Notes: generated from the letters alone by a model not told the origin. A DNA stretch of 64,000 nucleotides from an uncultured Kordia sp. (GCF_947489565.1 NZ_CANLEA010000001.1:124001-188000); one strand, 5' to 3'; shown: positions 46,625 to 56,039, numbered from the stretch's first letter. Made by a program: numbers and translations.

Positions 46625-47296
46625 TTATGTTGGCTTTATAATTGGCGGAAACAGTAACTGCTGTCCACCTTTTAGTTGTCTGAATTTGTTTAAATCGTTA
46701 TACTCTGCTACTTGAATGTAATAGTATGGTGTGTTCCAAACTTTGTTTGATAATTGTGGCAAACTATCGCCTTGTACTACTTCAACCAAGTGAGAAATGT
46801 CGGGAGAACTTTCATTGTCTTCTTTTTGACGCTTGTCAGCGGATACATATTTTCCGAAGCTTAATGAGATTTTTGCTCTCAGCGGACTTCCATCTGGTTT
46901 GAATAATGTATAGGTGGTATCAAACGATTTTAATACGCTGTAAAACACCAAATCGCTTCCCCATTGAATTTTTACGAAATTAGGTCTGTGAATGTCGCCG
47001 TTGTATGTGTATACAATGTCTTCCAACGCTTGAATTTCAGAAGTGAGATCCGTTCGTTTACTGTCAACAATACCTGTACAGTCAATAACAATATCAAAAC
47101 TGAGATTGTCACTTGGTGTATGTTTGTATTTTTGAGAGGACGTACTCGTATCTATCGGTTGTTGTTCATTGTATTCAATACTTCGGCTCCATTTTATAGA
47201 TTCTGGATTGATCATGAGATTGTACGGATCGCCAGAGATCGCTTGTGTAAAGTCCTCGTCTTTGTATCCTGTTATTTTCATGTATTCTAATGCCAT
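46625..47296 (-). CDS. LysM-type CIS tube/baseplate protein (Afp7-like)
   Basis: 223 residues. An N-terminal domain with NPESIKWSRSIEYNEQQ and SFDIVIDCTG matches the CIS tube-cap/gp53-like family, and the C-terminal 50 residues form a LysM motif (LVEVVQGDSLPQLSNKVW ... FPPIIKPT). In Afp the equivalent joins the tube initiator to the hub. Placement directly before the spike gene agrees. Confidence 0.9.
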   Translation of the reverse strand: MALEYMKITGYKDEDFTQAISGDPYNLMINPESIKWSRSIEYNEQQPIDTSTSSQKYKHTPSDNLSFDIVIDCTGIVDSKRTDLTSEIQALEDIVYTYNGDIHRPNFVKIQWGSDLVFYSVLKSFDTTYTLFKPDGSPLRAKISLSFGKYVSADKRQKEDNESSPDISHLVEVVQGDSLPQLSNKVWNTPYYYIQVAEYNDLNKFRQLKGGQQLLFPPIIKPT

Positions 47297-47319
47297 AATC
47301 GTAATGTTCTCTAGGAGTT

Positions 47320-47490
47320 TTATCGGTTATACTTTTCTCGTTTTTGCGCTTCAGAAATCATGCGTCTGCATGTTTCCAATACTTCGTTTTTTAGTTTGGA
47401 AGTATCGTATGCATTGCGTTTTGTGTTCAAATTTTCATGAACTGTTTTTATTTCAGTCTTTATGACTAATTCTCTGATTTCTATGGGCAT
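47320..47490 (-). CDS. Small DUF5908 eCIS protein (Afp6 position)
   Basis: A 56-residue ORF from ATG 47490 to TAA ending at 47320. It opens with MPIEIRELVIKTEIK, which I recognise as the DUF5908 family of small proteins in Bacteroidetes eCIS loci, and continues as a charged helix ending AQKREKYNR. It sits between the second tube gene and the LysM gene, exactly where Afp6-like small proteins occur. Function unknown; probably a baseplate or tube adaptor. It is easy to miss because of its length. Confidence 0.88.
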   Translation of the reverse strand: MPIEIRELVIKTEIKTVHENLNTKRNAYDTSKLKNEVLETCRRMISEAQKREKYNR

Positions 47491-47511
47491 AATTTGAATT
47501 GTATACGTTTG

Positions 47512-47958
47512 TTATGAACTTGATGCAATATTGAAATAGGTATATGCCAATTCAATAGTTTCAATCATAATTTCACTTTCTTGCGATTTTAAATCTGAGA
47601 CTGCATAATTAATAGGATATGCATTATAAAATGTCCATTTCATTAATACAGTTCCTTCGTTATCGAGCAAATTCACAGATACATCTTGTGTTGTAATTGC
47701 GGATGCTAATCCGTTATCAAGCGTGTCAGAACACCAAGTAATTAACTTTGATCCTGTTGGAACAATGGCTCTTTTGAGTACTAGGTTTTTACTGGCGTTT
47801 ACAGTTGGCAATCGATATTTAAACCGATTTTCTCCACCGCCAGCAACTTCCTCGACTCCAAGCTCTTTACTGATTCCTGAGACTTCTTTAAAAGCCGCAT
47901 CTTCACCTTCAAACGAAAGTGAAAAATAAAATCCAACAGGATACGCGCTATTATCCAT
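47512..47958 (-). CDS. Tube protein 2 / tube initiator (gp19-like, Afp5-like)
   Basis: 148 residues of the T4 gp19-like tail-tube fold: FSLSFEGEDAAFKEVSGI, then LVLKRAIVPTGSK, and a final IETIELAYTYFNIA strand. It is less like the main tube protein and follows it in the operon with an 8-nt overlap. In Afp a second tube protein forms the first ring on the hub, so this is likely the initiator ring. Confidence 0.9.
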   Translation of the reverse strand: MDNSAYPVGFYFSLSFEGEDAAFKEVSGISKELGVEEVAGGGENRFKYRLPTVNASKNLVLKRAIVPTGSKLITWCSDTLDNGLASAITTQDVSVNLLDNEGTVLMKWTFYNAYPINYAVSDLKSQESEIMIETIELAYTYFNIASSS

Positions 47959-48412
47959 TAGAAATAATTAGTTGTTCGTGTGCTATTTCTAAAGTATCAA
48001 TGGCAACTTCATTTCCATCAGATTTTAGATCAGTACTCGTAATTTTTGTTGGCCACGCATTGTTTAGTGTCCATTGCATGGTTACTTTTCCTGATTCGTC
48101 TAATAGTTTTATGATTACTGTTCTACGCTTGATTGTGTTCATAGAAATTTCTGCATGCCAATCCCAAAATGTATTGTCATTCACAAATACGCCACGTTTC
48201 ATAGTTACATTTCCATACTTTACAATGCCGGGCATTTTTTCGGTAGAGAAAAGTGTACTATTACTTTTTCGGTATTCAATGATTTGATTTTCTACGTCCA
48301 TTCCAGAAACTTCTTGGAATGCAACTCCTTTTAGCTCAGTTCCTAGATCGACTTCGAATCGGAACTTTGGCATGGGCCATGTTGACCCTTCTTTACTTCC
48401 ATCATCTGCCAT
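47951..48412 (-). CDS. Tube protein 1 (main tail-tube, gp19-like, Afp1-like)
   Basis: 153 residues. FRFEVDLGTELKGVAFQEVSG, YGNVTMKRGVFVND and VAIDTLEIAHEQLII are standard tail-tube features. Expected to form the stacked hexameric inner tube that holds cargo. It lies 61 nt after the sheath gene. Confidence 0.93.
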   Translation of the reverse strand: MADDGSKEGSTWPMPKFRFEVDLGTELKGVAFQEVSGMDVENQIIEYRKSNSTLFSTEKMPGIVKYGNVTMKRGVFVNDNTFWDWHAEISMNTIKRRTVIIKLLDESGKVTMQWTLNNAWPTKITSTDLKSDGNEVAIDTLEIAHEQLIISNG

Positions 48413-48473
48413 AATATTATATTTTTTAAATGATTAATTTTTTGTTTTAAATGCTTGTACTTCTATTTAGCTA

Positions 48474-50054
48474 TTAACTAGAAGTTGCTTGTTGTTGTTG
48501 GAATGTTAGTACAATAAATTCAGCAGGACGTACTACAGCAACTTTAATAGTTACATTCATAAATCCGTTTAAAATATCGTCTGAAGTCATCGTTGTTCCC
48601 AATCCGCATTGTACAGAAAATGCATCGGCAGCAGTTGCTCCTTGCAATCCTCCTTCTTTCCAAATACTTGTTAAGAAACTTCCAATCATAGTTTTAACAG
48701 CTTCCCACGTATTTTTATCATTTGGTGCAAATACATAGGCTTGTGCGGCAAGTTTACACGATTGCTCTAGGAAATTCATCGTTCTACGTACTGATAAATA
48801 ACGCCAATCTTGACTGTTTCCGTCCAGCGTTCTTGCTCCCCAAATTAGGATTCCAAGTCCGTTGAAAAAACGAATTGCATTGATCGATTTTCCAGAAACC
48901 GCATCTACATTTAAGTCAGCTTGTTGCGATTCTGAGATTTTTATAGGCAATGACGATGCGCCAACCATAGAGGTATTTGCAGGTGCTTGCCAAGGACCAA
49001 CTTCGTTATCTGTTACAGTAATTACACCAGCCATTCCACCACTTGGAGGCATCATATTAGCATCGCTCAATACATGATTGATAATTGTACTATACGTTTT
49101 ACTAGCTGCAATAAGAGAATTGTTGTATTGACTTACCGTTAATGGAGTTCCAGAAGGATTTTCAATGTTTCCGATAATGGTTTCTACAGATTGATTTGGA
49201 TTATCCGCTGGACTTAATAATGGTTGTAATTGTTTTAAGTCACCTCCAAAAAGATTGGTATAATCAATATCAGAAGTTTGCATAATAGTAGTTCCTACAA
49301 ACGGATAATAAGCAGTTCCGTAATTTAATCCGTTAGCTCCTGTATTGTCACGAAATGTAGTAATATCGTCCATCCACATCACAGGATCTGGATTTCTTCC
49401 ACCGATAATATCTAAGATGGCTACAGCTGTTTGCATTTCTTCTGCTTGCAATAACATAGAAGCCATTAAAGTTCCGTTGTTTGCTACAGAAAGTAAGGTT
49501 GCTTCTGGACAGATATACATGGTTGGTTCTTGTTCGTTTTTCAACAAAGCCAATCCATTGGTAAGATCGTTCAATTGTACATTTGGATTTACAATTTGGT
49601 CACCTGGCGTCATTGGATTTCCTGAAGAAGGTCCATAACTTCCCACAGAAACAATATAAGCATCACCACCGCCATTTTCATAAAATAAGCGAATGCTGTT
49701 ATACAAATAGTAAATTGTGTTTGGATCTGGTACAATAGAATAATACGTTCCGTCAATAAGCATATAGTCACCTTTTTCGGGTTGACTTTTTTCTGCGACT
49801 AAATAATATTCTGGATTGTATTGTTTTGCAGGATCTGCAGGTGGTGCAGGATCAGGTAACATGAAAATTGCCTGAAAATCTGTGAAGGATGTAATTTTGG
49901 TTGGCACATTAGTGTACGATTTCCCTTCGTACATGGCTTGTGGAGTATATCCAATAAATGCAGGAACGGCGGTTGCTACAGGAACAACTGAATTTCCGAA
50001 ACCATTTATTTCGTTGATATAAACCCCTGGAGATTTAATGGTTGATAAATTCAT
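48474..50054 (-). CDS. Contractile tail sheath protein
   Basis: 526 residues. The N-terminal SPGVYINEI and AFIGYTP and the C-terminal IWGARTLDGNSQDWRYLSVRR are the classic contractile sheath signatures. The C-terminal region provides the handshake strands. It is the only sheath gene in the cluster, whereas Afp and PVC clusters have three. Expected to wrap the tube and drive contraction. Confidence 0.96.
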   Translation of the reverse strand: MNLSTIKSPGVYINEINGFGNSVVPVATAVPAFIGYTPQAMYEGKSYTNVPTKITSFTDFQAIFMLPDPAPPADPAKQYNPEYYLVAEKSQPEKGDYMLIDGTYYSIVPDPNTIYYLYNSIRLFYENGGGDAYIVSVGSYGPSSGNPMTPGDQIVNPNVQLNDLTNGLALLKNEQEPTMYICPEATLLSVANNGTLMASMLLQAEEMQTAVAILDIIGGRNPDPVMWMDDITTFRDNTGANGLNYGTAYYPFVGTTIMQTSDIDYTNLFGGDLKQLQPLLSPADNPNQSVETIIGNIENPSGTPLTVSQYNNSLIAASKTYSTIINHVLSDANMMPPSGGMAGVITVTDNEVGPWQAPANTSMVGASSLPIKISESQQADLNVDAVSGKSINAIRFFNGLGILIWGARTLDGNSQDWRYLSVRRTMNFLEQSCKLAAQAYVFAPNDKNTWEAVKTMIGSFLTSIWKEGGLQGATAADAFSVQCGLGTTMTSDDILNGFMNVTIKVAVVRPAEFIVLTFQQQQATSS

Positions 50055-50105
50055 AAAACATAGTTATTAGTTCGTATTAATTTTTATAAGTACTGATAAG
50101 GCATG

Positions 50106-50924
50106 CTAGATATACACGTATATCAAGGATGCTATTGTATGATCGTCTTGTATTTGTAAATTTTGAGGACTTGGAATCGGTAATCCTTTGATAAGGACTT
50201 CTTTTCGGTCACCAGAAATTGTTTGTTTTGTGTTGACTAAGTCAAATGTGTAGGTTACTTCATTTTTTAAAGGAATTTTGGTAGTTTTTGATGTAAATAA
50301 TAATGCTTTTTGTCCGTTTTGAAGTGTTGTTTCCGTTGGTGATGTAAACTGAATTTTGTCACTTCCTTCTATGGCCAATTCATTGTATTCTTGATTGGAA
50401 TTGTTAATGATGTAATAATTCCATTGTGTTTCACGTGCTTGTAATTGAATTAAAAACGAGATGTCGCTCGTTGTTTTTTGTAAGCGAATGAGATCTTCAA
50501 ATTTGATGCAGATTGCTATAGTTTTGTCTGCTGTAGTATCCGTAACAAATGTCTCTGTAAGTTGAATTTTGGTATCAGAAGTATTATTACTTACTGTTTG
50601 ATCGCTTGCAAACGTAAGTACGCCCAATTCATTTATGGGAATGTTGGTGAAATTTGAAAAATTAGGATCTGTGGTAGTTCCTATAAATTCAAAACTCGTT
50701 GCGCCAGAAACTTGCGTGATATAATGTAAATGTGTTTCAATAGATTGATTGGATGAGGTATACAATTCAAAACCATCGTTCACCAATCGCAATACAAAAC
50801 CATATTTGTTCATCATTGTTGTTGTTTCTTGACTTGCCTGATATCGCAAACATTCACAAATATTTGACGCATAGTATGTATGCGAAACCGTTACTTTACA
50901 TAAAGATGTATAGGTCATATTCAT
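50106..50924 (-). CDS. Unknown eCIS protein next to the Pvc16-like gene (272 aa)
   Basis: 272 residues, predicted mainly beta, with no signal peptide. The opening YTSLCKVTVSHTYYASNICECL has Cys/Tyr clusters, followed by FVLRLVNDGFELYTSS. It starts inside the stop of the Pvc16-like gene (ATGA overlap) and ends 52 nt before the sheath gene, so it is an early operon member. I recall proteins of this kind at the same place in other Bacteroidetes eCIS loci, without a known role; tail cap/sheath completion is a guess. Confidence 0.7.
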   Translation of the reverse strand: MNMTYTSLCKVTVSHTYYASNICECLRYQASQETTTMMNKYGFVLRLVNDGFELYTSSNQSIETHLHYITQVSGATSFEFIGTTTDPNFSNFTNIPINELGVLTFASDQTVSNNTSDTKIQLTETFVTDTTADKTIAICIKFEDLIRLQKTTSDISFLIQLQARETQWNYYIINNSNQEYNELAIEGSDKIQFTSPTETTLQNGQKALLFTSKTTKIPLKNEVTYTFDLVNTKQTISGDRKEVLIKGLPIPSPQNLQIQDDHTIASLIYVYI

Positions 50925-51499
50925 GGTTTCTCTTCTGTATTGGTGTTTACACTGTTAATAGCGGTATCAAATCCTTCAACTTCATCAGAAAGAATCGTTA
51001 CTAATCTCACTTTATAAATCACAGATGGTTGGTATTTGGCACCAAGTGCGGTCCAAAGGTTTTGCATCTGCATATAATTTTCTCCTTTTTGAAATTCGTA
51101 TTCTAGTTTGCCCAATTCAGGAGGAATTGCTGCATTTTTGGTAGCGTCAATCATTTCATTGATTTGAAAAAACTGAATAGAAGCATCTAAAAACTTGATG
51201 GCTTCTATATAATCGTTAAAGTTTGGAGTAATCAATGTAAATAAGTTGTAACGCTGCGTTTTAGAAGCTCTTTGGTAATTTCCGTCTTCTAATTTTAGAT
51301 TCCTATTGTAGAATTGTTGCGTGGTGTCTTGTTCTACGTGAATCAATGAAATAATGATTTTGTTTTGATTTTCTGCTGGGACAACGCCGTTTTGATCAAT
51401 AATAGGATTGATCTTTACAACGTCTTCGTCTAAGCCAAATTTTTTCTTGACAAATTGGTTCAGTGCTTTTCCTGTAAATTGGAGTGCTTTTTCAATCAT
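50921..51499 (-). CDS. Pvc16/DUF4255-like tail terminator (Afp16-like)
   Basis: 192 residues. The pattern INPIIDQNGVVPAENQNKIIISLIHVEQD and YNLFTLITPNFNDYIEAIKFLDASIQFF is typical of the DUF4255/Pvc16 N-terminal family. Afp16 ends tube and sheath growth and sets particle length. It is the first gene of the cluster, directly behind the 313-bp promoter-bearing gap. Confidence 0.9.
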   Translation of the reverse strand: MIEKALQFTGKALNQFVKKKFGLDEDVVKINPIIDQNGVVPAENQNKIIISLIHVEQDTTQQFYNRNLKLEDGNYQRASKTQRYNLFTLITPNFNDYIEAIKFLDASIQFFQINEMIDATKNAAIPPELGKLEYEFQKGENYMQMQNLWTALGAKYQPSVIYKVRLVTILSDEVEGFDTAINSVNTNTEEKP

Positions 51500-51812
51500 G
51501 TTGGTTAAATGGTTTGGTTAGCTAGCTTGCAGCATGCTAAAATTAATAATAGAATGAGCGCATGCAGTGAAGTAGGCGTATACGATTCATGCACATTTAA
51601 GAGGTGTACGAAATTTTCCGTAGACAAATCGTAGACAAAACGAGATAAACGTCAACACGTATTCCGTATCGCGTACAATATGATATGTGCGTAAGTATAT
51701 TTTTGGGGCATGAAGTAGTCAGCAATACTTCCTGTTGTTAAGATATGGAAATATTGAAAAATGAAGTGTTTACTTCGCCAAAAAAATAGCTAAAAAACTG
51801 GTTATATGTTGG
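51500..51812 (-). promoter_or_regulatory. Likely eCIS promoter region
   Basis: A 313-bp gap upstream of the first eCIS gene with no coding ORF. It has a perfect 10-bp direct repeat, CGTAGACAAA, at 51619-51628 and 51630-51639, offset by 11 bp (about one helical turn). On the minus strand TAATTTTA near 51540 is one mismatch from TAnnTTTG and about 40 nt before the Pvc16-like ATG. No clear terminator for the upstream O-antigen-ligase-like gene is needed since that gene is transcribed away from its own start at 54293 into this gap. Confidence 0.45.
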
Positions 51813-54293
51813 TTATTCATACTTTGAAGGAGCAAGACTCATAGCTTGAGGATACTTTTTAGCTCTACTAGCACGATAATCTTCTTTGGCTTTCTCCAAT
51901 TTTCCTAACTGGTCATAACAATACCCGCGACTGTATTCGGCTTTTCCATCTTTAAATGCCTGCGCTTTAATGACACGAGATAAATTCTTGATGGCAGCTT
52001 CATAGTTTTTATTCACCAAATCAATGATTCCAATATTTTGAATGGAAAGAAAATCTTTAGGATTTGTTTTTAAGATTTCCTGATACACAACTCTTGCCTT
52101 TTCGTATTGTTGTATTTTAAAGAAATCATACGCTTTTTGGTGTTTTGCTTTTACTTCTTCTTTGCTTAAATATGATTTGAATTTTAACTTTCCTAAGATT
52201 TCTTTTTTAGCATCTATCAGTTTTTCACTGTATGCATTTAGTGCCAATGCCGTATCTAATACCTTTAACATTAAATCACTGTCTTTGGTATGTTCATAAA
52301 TGGTGTTCGCTTTGGTTTTCCATTCATTAATATCTCTATGATTATAATTAGAATAGCGATGCATTGCTTTTACCAGACTTACCGTATCTCTTTGTTTTGC
52401 ATAAATCTTTTTAAGCATGTAATAATTGGTCTTAAATGCAGGATAAATATCAAACACTTGCTCCGAATAATACTGTGCACTGTCCAAATTATCTTTAATA
52501 TTTAAAAAGATCTCTGCTTTAAAAGCCTTCACCAATAAAGCATCAGTATTATAGGATTTTGACTTGTTCAATATGTCCAAAGCTTCATCATATCTTTTAG
52601 CCTTAATAGCATAGTTTGCTAAAAACACATTATTTACGGTTCCTACATAGCTTAACTGTGGATAGTTTGTCCATTGTTTCTTGACTGTTTCAAAATCGTT
52701 GCGAAGCTTTTCTTCTGTAAAAAGTGTTTTTCCTTTCAAGTCGGTTCGCAAGCTACGTTGTAGTTTATATGCATTTAAAATAGCATAATTAGAAGCCGTA
52801 CTTGCCAAACTGAATAAAAATAATACTCCAAATAGTATCGGAACTAATTTTTTATTTTGTGTTGCAGTTTCTTCTGTATTTTTCTTTCTAGCAAACGCAA
52901 TCATAAGGCTGACCATCAAAATAAAATATAACTGAATTGGTGGTCGCTCTAGCGGAAAATTCAAAAGTGCATCAAAGGTATAAGCACTTGCCACAAGAAA
53001 TATAGAAAGATACATCCATTGCGTTTTGGGATCTTTTTCTTTGCGCAACAATCCAATAAACCAAAGTAATGGCACTACAAATAAGGAAACATACAATAGA
53101 AACCCAAAAATGCCTGTTTCTGCTAGTTTTTCTAAAAAGTCATTGTGTGCACGTCTCGGATTGGCAAAAGCTCCTTTGTTGTTTGCAAAGTTTTGGTAAT
53201 GTTCTTTTTTGCCGACTGCTTTGTAATTTCCATACCCAATTCCTAGTATTGGACTTTTCTTAAAGTTACGAATTGCCAATTCCCATAAAGAAAAACGCCC
53301 TGAGCTAATGCGAGATTTTAACTGTACATTCAAATTTACAGGCATTAAGTTTTGCTCGTTAGAAACATTCGTGCTTACAGCGTTTCTTCCTTTATAGAAG
53401 TCAATATTCTTAGGGTTTAGAATATCGCTTATTGAATTCATAGCACCTTTTTCAACTCTATTTACATTCAGTACTAAAAAAATAATTAATACAGGCGCTA
53501 CAGCTAAAACAATAGTTTCTCTTTTTAAAGCGATGTTTTTCTTAGTAAGAATTCCAAAAACTAAAATTCCTAAAGTTGCGATAATTATAAAGCTTAAAGA
53601 AAGCAATGCGGTTCTCGATCCTACAAAGAGTAATGCTGTAATTCCGATAAGAGTAACAATTCCCGATGCATATTTCCAAAACTTTGTGAAATACAGAAAA
53701 CCATATATCAATAAAGGGATTTGAACAGCAATAAAAGCCGTGTAAATATTAATACTTGAAAATCCACTTCTAAGTCCATTTACAAATTCGAGTGAACGTA
53801 TAAGGTCAGCGTTTCCAATGAAATAGTTAATAGCGCGCCAACCATAAAAAACCACTAAAAAAATAGAAATTTTACAGGCGAAGTTAAAAAAGATTTTAGG
53901 GTCTTTTTTAATAAAAGTATATACACAAAAAAACGCGACTACAACATTGACAAGGCGTGACAAGTGTACCAAGCTTTCACTAACATTAATTGCCGTAATC
54001 ATAGATAAGCAACTTACAGCGAAAAAACCGGTCAATAAACCCATGTATAATTTTGCCTTTTTTTGCAATTGAAATGCTTGAAAGAATGCATTATTCTTAA
54101 AAATAAAGATCAATGAAACAATATTGAGTAACGAAATGTATAACCATTGCGGCGCATCGTAATCCATAGCATTGAACAATGGAACAAAGCATGAAATTAA
54201 ATAGAACACAAGGAACAGATGGGAAACAATAAGCTGATTTGGCAATTGACTTTTTGAAGTGACAGTTTTGTTTTTAGGCTTGGTTTTTGGCAT
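51813..54293 (-). CDS. O-antigen ligase / Wzy-type membrane protein with TPR tail
   Basis: 826 residues. About ten to twelve membrane helices occupy residues 20-480, with the periplasmic-loop motif GIGYGNYKAVGKKEH and RAHNDFLEKLAETGIFGF, the Wzy_C/WaaL-type H-x-D region. The C-terminal 300 residues contain TPR-like helical pairs (AIKNLSRVIKAQAFKDGKAEYSRGYCYDQLGKLEKAKEDY region). Such fusions ligate or polymerise glycans, or glycosylate proteins, at the outer face. It is transcribed in the same direction as the eCIS operon but separated by 313 bp. Confidence 0.85.
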   Translation of the reverse strand: MPKTKPKNKTVTSKSQLPNQLIVSHLFLVFYLISCFVPLFNAMDYDAPQWLYISLLNIVSLIFIFKNNAFFQAFQLQKKAKLYMGLLTGFFAVSCLSMITAINVSESLVHLSRLVNVVVAFFCVYTFIKKDPKIFFNFACKISIFLVVFYGWRAINYFIGNADLIRSLEFVNGLRSGFSSINIYTAFIAVQIPLLIYGFLYFTKFWKYASGIVTLIGITALLFVGSRTALLSLSFIIIATLGILVFGILTKKNIALKRETIVLAVAPVLIIFLVLNVNRVEKGAMNSISDILNPKNIDFYKGRNAVSTNVSNEQNLMPVNLNVQLKSRISSGRFSLWELAIRNFKKSPILGIGYGNYKAVGKKEHYQNFANNKGAFANPRRAHNDFLEKLAETGIFGFLLYVSLFVVPLLWFIGLLRKEKDPKTQWMYLSIFLVASAYTFDALLNFPLERPPIQLYFILMVSLMIAFARKKNTEETATQNKKLVPILFGVLFLFSLASTASNYAILNAYKLQRSLRTDLKGKTLFTEEKLRNDFETVKKQWTNYPQLSYVGTVNNVFLANYAIKAKRYDEALDILNKSKSYNTDALLVKAFKAEIFLNIKDNLDSAQYYSEQVFDIYPAFKTNYYMLKKIYAKQRDTVSLVKAMHRYSNYNHRDINEWKTKANTIYEHTKDSDLMLKVLDTALALNAYSEKLIDAKKEILGKLKFKSYLSKEEVKAKHQKAYDFFKIQQYEKARVVYQEILKTNPKDFLSIQNIGIIDLVNKNYEAAIKNLSRVIKAQAFKDGKAEYSRGYCYDQLGKLEKAKEDYRASRAKKYPQAMSLAPSKYE

Positions 54294-54529
54294 TGCTTGG
54301 ATTTTACGTCAAGAAAAATACTAATTTTCACTTTGTGAGTCAAATACATATCTCTGACCACAATCGTGTTGCTAGCTGAACAAATTACGAGAAAAATATG
54401 GAAATCTGACCGATTGTTTTTTGAAAGTATTCCAGAAACCCGATTAAATGCATAAATACTGTGTTGATTGCTGTTACAATTACAACTGATTTCCTTAAAA
54501 AAGTGACATTAGATTCTATGAATAGTTAG

Positions 54530-54537
54530 TATCTTTG
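54530..54537 (+). promoter_or_regulatory. -7 box of the sufS promoter
   Basis: TATCTTTG, an exact TAnnTTTG match, 20 nt before the sufS ATG. Confidence 0.6.
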
Positions 54538-54557
54538 TAATGTTATAAAAATAGCAC

Positions 54558-55769
54558 ATGTTAGACATTCAGAAGATACGCAAAGACTTTCCAATTCTCA
54601 ACAGAGAAGTAAACGGAAAACCCTTAATATACTTTGACAATGCGGCCACTTCACAGACGCCACAACAAGTCATAGATTGCATTACGGATTATTACACAAA
54701 TTACAATGCAAACATACATCGAGGTGTACATACTTTAAGTCAGGAAGCAACAGATGCGTATGAAGAAGCACGTATTAAAATTCAAAAACATTTTAATGCA
54801 GCAAAACCGTATGAAATGATTCTTACTTCAGGAACCACCGATAGTATTAATTTAGTAGCCAATGGTTTTGCTTCTTTACTAAAAAAAGGAGACGAAATTA
54901 TTGTTTCTGCTTTAGAGCATCATTCAAATATTGTGCCTTGGCAAATGTTGTGTGAACATACAGGCGCTCATTTAAAAGTGATTCCGATGTTTGAAAGTGG
55001 ACAGTTAGACATGGACGCTTATACTGCTCTGTTGAATGAACGTACGAAGTTGGTTTTCTGTAATCATGTGTCAAACGCATTAGGAGTTATCAATCCAATT
55101 GAATTCATCATTGAAAAAGCACATGAAGTTGGTGCTGCGGTTTTAATTGACGGCGCGCAAGCTTCGCCACATATCAAAGCAGATGTGCAAGCATTAAATG
55201 TAGATTTCTATGTAGCTTCTGCACACAAAATTTGCGGTCCAACAGGCGTTGGTTTATTATATGGAAAAGAAGAATGGCTTACCAAACTTCCTCCATACCG
55301 AGGCGGCGGCGAAATGATTGATCAGGTGACATTTGAAAAAACAACCTACGCTGGTTTGCCACACAAATTTGAAGCTGGAACACCAAATATTTGTGGTGTT
55401 ATTGCTTTTGGAGCTGCGCTCGATTATATGAATGACATCGGTTTTGAAGCGATTGCAGCCTATGAAAACGAATTGTTGGAATATGCTACGGAAAAATTAC
55501 TCGCTATTGGCGATGTTACCATTTATGGTTCAGGCGCAAAAACAGCGGTGATTTCGTTCAATATCGAAAACATTCATCCGTATGACATTGGAACCATTGT
55601 AGACAAGCTAGGAATTGCAGTGCGTACAGGACATCACTGCGCGCAACCAATTATGGATTTCTATAAAATTCCAGGAACCGTGAGAGCTTCGTTTTCATTC
55701 TACAATACCAAAGAAGAAATTGATAGTTTTATTGAAGCTACTAAAAAAGCAAAAATGATGCTTTCGTAG
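54558..55769 (+). CDS. sufS: Cysteine desulfurase SufS
   Basis: 403 residues, the usual SufS length. The PLP lysine is Lys224 in SAHKICGPTG, the N-terminal FDNAATSQTP and the LDGAQ-type LIDGAQASPH are present, and the catalytic Cys361 lies in RTGHHCAQP (class II pattern). It removes sulfur from cysteine to feed iron-sulfur cluster assembly, with SufE as acceptor. Other suf genes (sufE and a DUF59 gene) lie 2 kb downstream rather than adjacent. Confidence 0.96.
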   Translation: MLDIQKIRKDFPILNREVNGKPLIYFDNAATSQTPQQVIDCITDYYTNYNANIHRGVHTLSQEATDAYEEARIKIQKHFNAAKPYEMILTSGTTDSINLVANGFASLLKKGDEIIVSALEHHSNIVPWQMLCEHTGAHLKVIPMFESGQLDMDAYTALLNERTKLVFCNHVSNALGVINPIEFIIEKAHEVGAAVLIDGAQASPHIKADVQALNVDFYVASAHKICGPTGVGLLYGKEEWLTKLPPYRGGGEMIDQVTFEKTTYAGLPHKFEAGTPNICGVIAFGAALDYMNDIGFEAIAAYENELLEYATEKLLAIGDVTIYGSGAKTAVISFNIENIHPYDIGTIVDKLGIAVRTGHHCAQPIMDFYKIPGTVRASFSFYNTKEEIDSFIEATKKAKMMLS

Positions 55770-55801
55770 TATAAAATGCTCATTAAAAACAGCTTAACTA
55801 T

Positions 55802-55832
55802 AGAATCGATCCACTGGTCGATTCTTTTTTTT
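55802..55832 (+). terminator. Intrinsic terminator after sufS
   Basis: AGAATCGA, 8-nt loop, TCGATTCT followed by an eight-T run, 33 nt after the stop codon. This indicates that sufS is transcribed separately from sufE. Confidence 0.88.
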
Positions 55833-55992
55833 GCGATTAATTTAAAAAACAGGTGTGTGTTTTATCGATAAACCTACTATTCTTCACTTGTAGTTTCATT
55901 TGCACAAATTGTTATAAATGTAACAAAATGAAATAAAAAATGCGATTTATCTAAAAAATTAGTAAAAAATGTAAATAATACTTAAAAATATA

Positions 55993-56000
55993 TACATTTG
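55993..56000 (+). promoter_or_regulatory. -7 box of the metalloprotease gene
   Basis: TACATTTG, an exact TAnnTTTG match, 39 nt before the ATG. Confidence 0.55.
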
Positions 56001-56039
56001 ACAGAATTTTTTTAACCCGAAAACACTAATAATTAAATT

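Noticed and set aside
24880-51499. Prophage or R-type pyocin
   Set aside because: No capsid, portal, terminase, integrase, lysis or fibre genes; AAA+ ATPase, DUF4157 and DUF5908 point to eCIS.
51698-51705. Plus-strand TATTTTTG in the eCIS promoter gap
   Set aside because: Points away from both flanking genes and no plus-strand ORF or RNA follows; AT-rich DNA yields this motif by chance.
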